This document shows, piece after piece, positions 60,210-64,000 of a stretch of 64,000 bases of DNA (its first letter is position 1; each line of letters starts with the position of its first letter). The stretch is from assembly GCA_963738625.1 (NCBI GenBank), contig CAVTXH010000020.1, positions 558,001 through 622,000 of the forward strand, in the 5' to 3' direction. The translations under genes and the position numbers were made by a program. Under the pieces are notes generated by a model. The model was not told the origin of the DNA, ran no database searches, and was given only the letters and a program-made list of their open reading frames with translations. This stretch comes from UBA7672 sp963738625. GTDB lineage: Bacteria; Pseudomonadota; Alphaproteobacteria; Caulobacterales; Hyphomonadaceae.

Positions 60210-61991
60210 ATGCGTCGTTCAAGGATGCGCTCGCGCGCGCTGATGCTGGCCTGTGCGTCGGTGCTGGCGCTGGGCGCGGCAGCGTGCGGTCCATCGAAGG
60301 ACCAGCAGGCGACCAGCCAGGTCGACGCCAACCGCGCCGCCAATCCCAACGCCGCCGCGGCCATCAAGGCCTTCCTCGATACCGAGATCGCAGGTCTCTC
60401 CACCCTCGATCGCCCGGCGCAGGAGGCTGAACTTAACTGGTACGCCGCCGCCGCAGCTCCGTATCAGGGCATGGAGATCAAGGTCGTCTCCGAGACCATC
60501 GCCACGCACGAGTATGAATCGAAAGTGCTTGCCCCGGCCTTCACCGCGATCACCGGCATCAAGGTCACGCACGACCTCATCGGCGAAGGCGATGTCGTCG
60601 AAAAGCTGCAGACGCAGATGCAGTCGGGCGAGAACATCTACGACGCCTACGTCAACGACTCGGACCTGATCGGCACGCACTGGCGCTACCAGCAGGTGCG
60701 CAACCTGACTGACTGGATGGCTGGCGAAGGCAAGGACGTAACGAGTCCGACGCTCGACCTTCCCGATTTCATCGGCGCGAGCTTCACGACCGGTCCTGAC
60801 AAGAAACTCTACCAGCTGCCCGACCAGCAGTTCGCGAACCTCTACTGGTTCCGGTATGACTGGTTCACAGATCCCAAGAACAAGGCCGACTTCAAGGCCA
60901 AGTATCGCTACGACCTCGGCGTTCCCGTGAACTGGTCCGCCTACGAGGACATTGCCGAATTCTTCACCGGCCGCACGGTCGATGGGAAGAAAGTCTTCGG
61001 CCACATGGACTACGGCAAGAAGGATCCCTCGCTCGGCTGGCGCTTTACCGACGCCTGGCTGTCGATGGCCGGCAATGGAGACAAGGGCGAGCCCAACGGC
61101 CTGCCGGTCGATGAATGGGGCATCCGCGTCGACGAGAATTCGCGGCCTGTCGGATCATGCGTCGCGCGCGGCGGCGACACCAACGGCCCCGCCGCTGTCT
61201 ACGCCATCACCAAGTATCTCGAATGGCTGAAGAAGTACGCGCCGCCGCAGGCGCAGGGCATGACGTTCTCGGAATCCGGCCCCGTGCCGTCGCAAGGCGA
61301 GATCGCCCAGCAGATGTTCTGGTACACCACTTTCACCGCCGACATGGTGAAGCCCGGCCTTCCCGTGCTCAACGCCGACGGCTCGCCGAAATGGCGAATG
61401 GCCCCGTCGCCGCACGGCGCCTACTGGGAGCCAGGGCAGAAGCTCGGCTATCAGGATGCGGGCTCCTGGACGCTGATGAAGTCGACGCCCGTCGACCGCG
61501 CCAAGGCTGCCTGGCTCTACGCCCAGTTCGTCACCTCGAAGGCAGTGGACCTGAAGAAGGCGCACACCGGCCTTACCTTCATCCGGCAGAGCACGATCCA
61601 GGACAAATCCTTCACCGAGCGCGCGCCGAGGCTCGGGGGACTGGTCGAATTCTACCGCTCGCCTGCCCGTGTGCAGTGGTCGCCCACCGGCACCAACGTT
61701 CCGGACTACCCGAAGCTCGCCCAGCTCTGGTGGCAGAACATCGGCGACGCCGCCGCCGGCGCGAAGACGCCGCAACAGGCGATGGACGCCCTGTGCAAGG
61801 CGCAGGAAGACGTGCTCGCCCGTCTCGAACGCGCCGGCGTCCAGGGCGACATCGGGCCCAAGCTCAATCCGGAGGAAGACCCGAAAGTCTGGTTCGACCG
61901 GCCGGGCGCTCCCAAGGCGAAGCTGGCGAACGAGGAGCCGAAGCCCGAGACGGTGGACTACGACACGTTGATCAAGAGCTGGCAGCAATAA
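60210..61991 (+). CDS. glpV: glycerol ABC transporter substrate-binding lipoprotein GlpV
   Basis: A 593-residue extracellular solute-binding protein of family 1. ATG 60210 is preceded by GGGAGG. Lipobox LGAAAC places the lipid Cys near residue 28, so it is membrane-anchored. Conserved blocks are MEIKVVSETIATHEYESKVLAP, YVNDSDLIGTHWRYQQVRNL and FRYDWFTDPKNKADF, each given in part. Length (about 580 in rhizobia), gene order and the DUF2160 neighbour support glycerol as ligand. A hairpin follows the stop. Confidence 0.9.
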   Translation: MRRSRMRSRALMLACASVLALGAAACGPSKDQQATSQVDANRAANPNAAAAIKAFLDTEIAGLSTLDRPAQEAELNWYAAAAAPYQGMEIKVVSETIATHEYESKVLAPAFTAITGIKVTHDLIGEGDVVEKLQTQMQSGENIYDAYVNDSDLIGTHWRYQQVRNLTDWMAGEGKDVTSPTLDLPDFIGASFTTGPDKKLYQLPDQQFANLYWFRYDWFTDPKNKADFKAKYRYDLGVPVNWSAYEDIAEFFTGRTVDGKKVFGHMDYGKKDPSLGWRFTDAWLSMAGNGDKGEPNGLPVDEWGIRVDENSRPVGSCVARGGDTNGPAAVYAITKYLEWLKKYAPPQAQGMTFSESGPVPSQGEIAQQMFWYTTFTADMVKPGLPVLNADGSPKWRMAPSPHGAYWEPGQKLGYQDAGSWTLMKSTPVDRAKAAWLYAQFVTSKAVDLKKAHTGLTFIRQSTIQDKSFTERAPRLGGLVEFYRSPARVQWSPTGTNVPDYPKLAQLWWQNIGDAAAGAKTPQQAMDALCKAQEDVLARLERAGVQGDIGPKLNPEEDPKVWFDRPGAPKAKLANEEPKPETVDYDTLIKSWQQ

Positions 61992-62004
61992 CCGCAAACG
62001 AAAC

Positions 62005-62030
62005 TGGCCTCGCAGCGTGCTGCGAGGCCA
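62005..62030 (+). terminator. hairpin after glpV
   Basis: A perfect 11-bp stem TGGCCTCGCAG/CTGCGAGGCCA with a CGTG loop, 13 bases past the glpV stop. It has no T-run, so it may terminate poorly or protect the 3' end. Confidence 0.55.
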
Positions 62031-62227
62031 AGGCTCTCGGGAAGTTCAACTCTAGAAGAAACCTTCAGTCGCCTGAATTCTCAGCTTGGCCGGAAGGGCG
62101 CTCGAAATCAATACCGGCCAGCCGGCTTGTTTCTCTGTTGCCGAAATAACGGAAGCTGCGGGGCGGAGTGCTTGTCGCCGGCGCCGAAGCAACCGCCAAT
62201 CGCCGGTAGGGATTGATCGCGAAAAGA

Positions 62228-63733
62228 ATGACGGCCAGGGAGGCTTCGTTGGGATTGCAAAAGGGTGCGCTTGCTGTCGCGTTTGTGGCTATGATGCTGG
62301 CGGTCGCGCCGATAGCGGATGCGCAACTCGGCGTGCAGGGCCCTATTGCGCAGACGGAGGCCAGCCACGCTTTTGGTGGCGCTGCGTTCACGCTGACGCC
62401 GGAGGATCTCGGTCAGCAGGGCTATCTGGAAGAAGAGTTCATCGTCTCCGGCAAGGCCAACGTTTATGACTGGCCAGCCACCGGCGCCGTCATCCGCACG
62501 GCGGACGCGCCTTACACCACGCGCGTGCTCGTTCGGCGGCCGAGGACGAAGAGCAAATTTTCCGGCCGCGTCGTGGTCGAGATGCTGAACCCGTCCAACC
62601 TGTTCGATCTCAACATCGGTTGGGCGATCCACCACGATGAGATCGTGCGCTCGGGCGACGCCTGGGTCGGCATCACGGCCAAGCCCGTCGCCGTCGTCAC
62701 GCTCAAGGCGTTCGATCCGCACCGATACGCCTCGCTGTCTTGGGCCAATCCGCTTGCCTCAGACGATCCCAAGAACTGCGCCGTCAGCGGCGACGCCACG
62801 AAGGAAGCCGAGAACGGCCTGGTCTGGGACATCCATACGCAGGTCGCCCAGTGGCTGCGCAGCGGCGATCCCCGCAACCCGTTCCGCTATGGGGGCAAGA
62901 CGACGCGCGCCAAGCATCTTTATGGCTGGGGTTATTCCCAGACCGGCGGCTTTCTCTTCACCTACATCAACGCCATCCAGCCGCTGGTCATCGCAAAACA
63001 CGGCGAGCCGGTGTTCGACGGCTATATCGTCGCCATGCTTGGCGGCCCTTCGCCGATCAACCAATGCGCCGAACGCATTCTCGCCGGCGATCCGCGCCGT
63101 CCGATCCGCAACGCCGTCACGCCCGTGATCCATGTCATGAGCCAGTCGGACTATCTCGGCTGGGTCCCCAGCCGCCGCGAAGACAGCGACGCAAAGGGCG
63201 ACCAGTACCGCCACTACGATCTTGCCGGCGCAGGCCATGCGACGCCCGACGAACTCTGGTTCGCCGCCCGTCCGGAAGACATTGTGAGAGGCGGCCGCAC
63301 GCCGCCCGCGCTCAATTGCGACCAGGGTCCGCGCAGTCGCTTCCCCAGCCCCGTGCCGTTCAACGCAATCTACCGCAATCTGAAGGCCTGGGTCGAAAAA
63401 GGCGTTGCGCCGCCGCCCTCGCAGAACATCGAAGTCGTGGACGGCAAGCCGATGCTCGATGCGCATGGCAATGTCAAAGGCGGCGTTCGCTCGCCCTTCC
63501 TCGATGCGCCTACCTCCGTGTGGAACGGCAACTCCACCGGACTGTCCTTCTGCCGTATCGCCGGTCACGAAATCCCCCTCACGCCCCCGCAACTCGCTTC
63601 GCTCTATCCCAGCCAGAAAGCGTATGAGGCTGCGTTCCGGAAAAGCATCGATGATCTCGTGAGGGCTCGTTTCATCACCAGGGAGGACGGTGCGGCGCTG
63701 AAGAAAAAAGCCGGCGAGACCAGGGTGCGATAG
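62228..63733 (+). CDS. secreted alpha/beta-hydrolase-domain protein
   Basis: A 501-residue protein with a signal peptide (cleavage after PIADA). It has the architecture of the Abhydrolase_10 family: TTRVLVRRPRTKSKFSGRVVVEM, WVGITAKPVAV, LYGWGYSQTGGFLFTYINA (nucleophile elbow GYSQTG with Ser), INQCAERIL and HYDLAGAGHATPDELWF (the catalytic His in GAGHA). Likely a periplasmic esterase or lactonase of unknown substrate. ATG 62228 is chosen to give a clean signal peptide. Confidence 0.82.
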   Translation: MTAREASLGLQKGALAVAFVAMMLAVAPIADAQLGVQGPIAQTEASHAFGGAAFTLTPEDLGQQGYLEEEFIVSGKANVYDWPATGAVIRTADAPYTTRVLVRRPRTKSKFSGRVVVEMLNPSNLFDLNIGWAIHHDEIVRSGDAWVGITAKPVAVVTLKAFDPHRYASLSWANPLASDDPKNCAVSGDATKEAENGLVWDIHTQVAQWLRSGDPRNPFRYGGKTTRAKHLYGWGYSQTGGFLFTYINAIQPLVIAKHGEPVFDGYIVAMLGGPSPINQCAERILAGDPRRPIRNAVTPVIHVMSQSDYLGWVPSRREDSDAKGDQYRHYDLAGAGHATPDELWFAARPEDIVRGGRTPPALNCDQGPRSRFPSPVPFNAIYRNLKAWVEKGVAPPPSQNIEVVDGKPMLDAHGNVKGGVRSPFLDAPTSVWNGNSTGLSFCRIAGHEIPLTPPQLASLYPSQKAYEAAFRKSIDDLVRARFITREDGAALKKKAGETRVR

Positions 63734-63851
63734 CGTCTCCGACTGCGGCTTTGTGCATGTTTTCAACGGTTTTGCGACACCGTCGGCTTCAGGCTTGCAC
63801 CGGCCCCAAATACCGGTAGGAAGGCCCCTTCGCTTGACGTCGAGCGCCAAG

Positions 63852-63941
63852 CGGAGAGGTGGCCGAGTGGTCGAAGGCGCGCCCCTGCTAAGGGCGTATA
63901 GGGGAAACCCTATCGTGAGTTCGAATCTCATCCTCTCCGCC
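63852..63941 (+). tRNA. tRNA-Ser(GCU)
   Basis: A 90-base tRNA with encoded CCA. Acceptor GGAGAGG (63852-63858) pairs with CCTCTCC (63931-63937), followed by G and CCA. D-arm TGGCCGAGTGG. Anticodon arm CGCCCCT-GCT-AAGGGCG gives anticodon GCU (Ser, AGC/AGU). A long variable arm (TATAGGGGAAACCCTATC) marks a class II tRNA. T-arm GTGAG-TTCGAAT-CTCAT. Confidence 0.97.
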
Positions 63942-64000
63942 AGCTCGCCGACGTTGAGCTTCAGCTTTTTCCTCGCGATTGACTCCAACCCCGCCACTAA

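Noticed and set aside
62759..63997. 412-codon open frame on the minus strand
   Set aside because: It is antisense to the alpha/beta hydrolase and runs through the tRNA-Ser gene.
1..64000. CRISPR array, prophage or complete insertion sequence
   Set aside because: No regularly spaced repeats, phage structural genes or transposase genes were seen.

Overview
The window is a GC-rich alphaproteobacterial chromosome segment. Gene content points to the Caulobacterales/Hyphomonadaceae side of the class: a holdfast-type (hfs-like) polysaccharide locus, a large TonB-dependent receptor, a rhizobial-type glycerol ABC transporter and a Bpt-type aminoacyl-transferase. There is no prophage, CRISPR array or intact insertion sequence. 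Assignment to family level is inference from gene families, not from a marker gene.

Layout. (1) 0.3-2.4 kb: two lipoproteins and a PAP2 phosphatase. (2) 2.4-15.7 kb: an exopolysaccharide (EPS) locus of the Wzx/Wzy type. It holds two GT4 and one GT2 glycosyltransferases, an O-antigen-ligase/Wzy protein broken by one extra base, a ParA-like ATPase with a small partner, a PPP-family phosphatase, a Wza-like export lipoprotein, an outer-membrane beta-barrel and a Wzc-type tyrosine kinase. The ExoY-like initiating sugar transferase lies apart, at 18.3 kb. (3) 15.7-20.5 kb: sulfur amino-acid genes (metC, sseA, cysK). (4) 20.7-32 kb: housekeeping and accessory genes: an orphan ChrR-like cupin, glutathione transferase, a guanidinium exporter with a guanidine-II-like leader, slipin, recO, parC, a toxin-antitoxin pair, an FAD monooxygenase, lemA and cutA. 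(5) 32-43.5 kb: a REP-rich gap, then bpt, motB, flavin reductase, arfB, a degenerate GGDEF-EAL protein, a 2OG-Fe(II) oxygenase and a racemase/desulfhydrase pair. (6) 43.6-49.1 kb: a second polysaccharide locus resembling hfsA, hfsB, hfsH, hfsG and hfsE. (7) 50-62 kb: a redoxin lipoprotein, a TonB-dependent receptor and a glpSTPQ...UV glycerol ABC operon with extra small membrane genes, whose glpT carries a frameshift. (8) 62-64 kb: an alpha/beta hydrolase and tRNA-Ser(GCU).

How it works together. The first EPS locus would assemble a sugar repeat on undecaprenyl phosphate (ExoY-like, GT2, GT4), polymerise it (Wzy) and export it (Wzc, Wza-like protein, beta-barrel). The second locus would make a separate, partly deacetylated polymer, plausibly a holdfast-like adhesin. 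It has no Wza or polymerase of its own here. Glycerol uptake is complete on paper except for the glpT frameshift.

The most interesting leads are the guanidine-II-like leader of the exporter, the three-gene insertion in the glycerol operon, the ParA/partner pair and PPP phosphatase inside the EPS locus, the Walker-lysine-less HfsB-like protein, a degenerate c-di-GMP protein, and unrecognised gene remnants at 54.5-54.8 kb and 38.8-39.0 kb.
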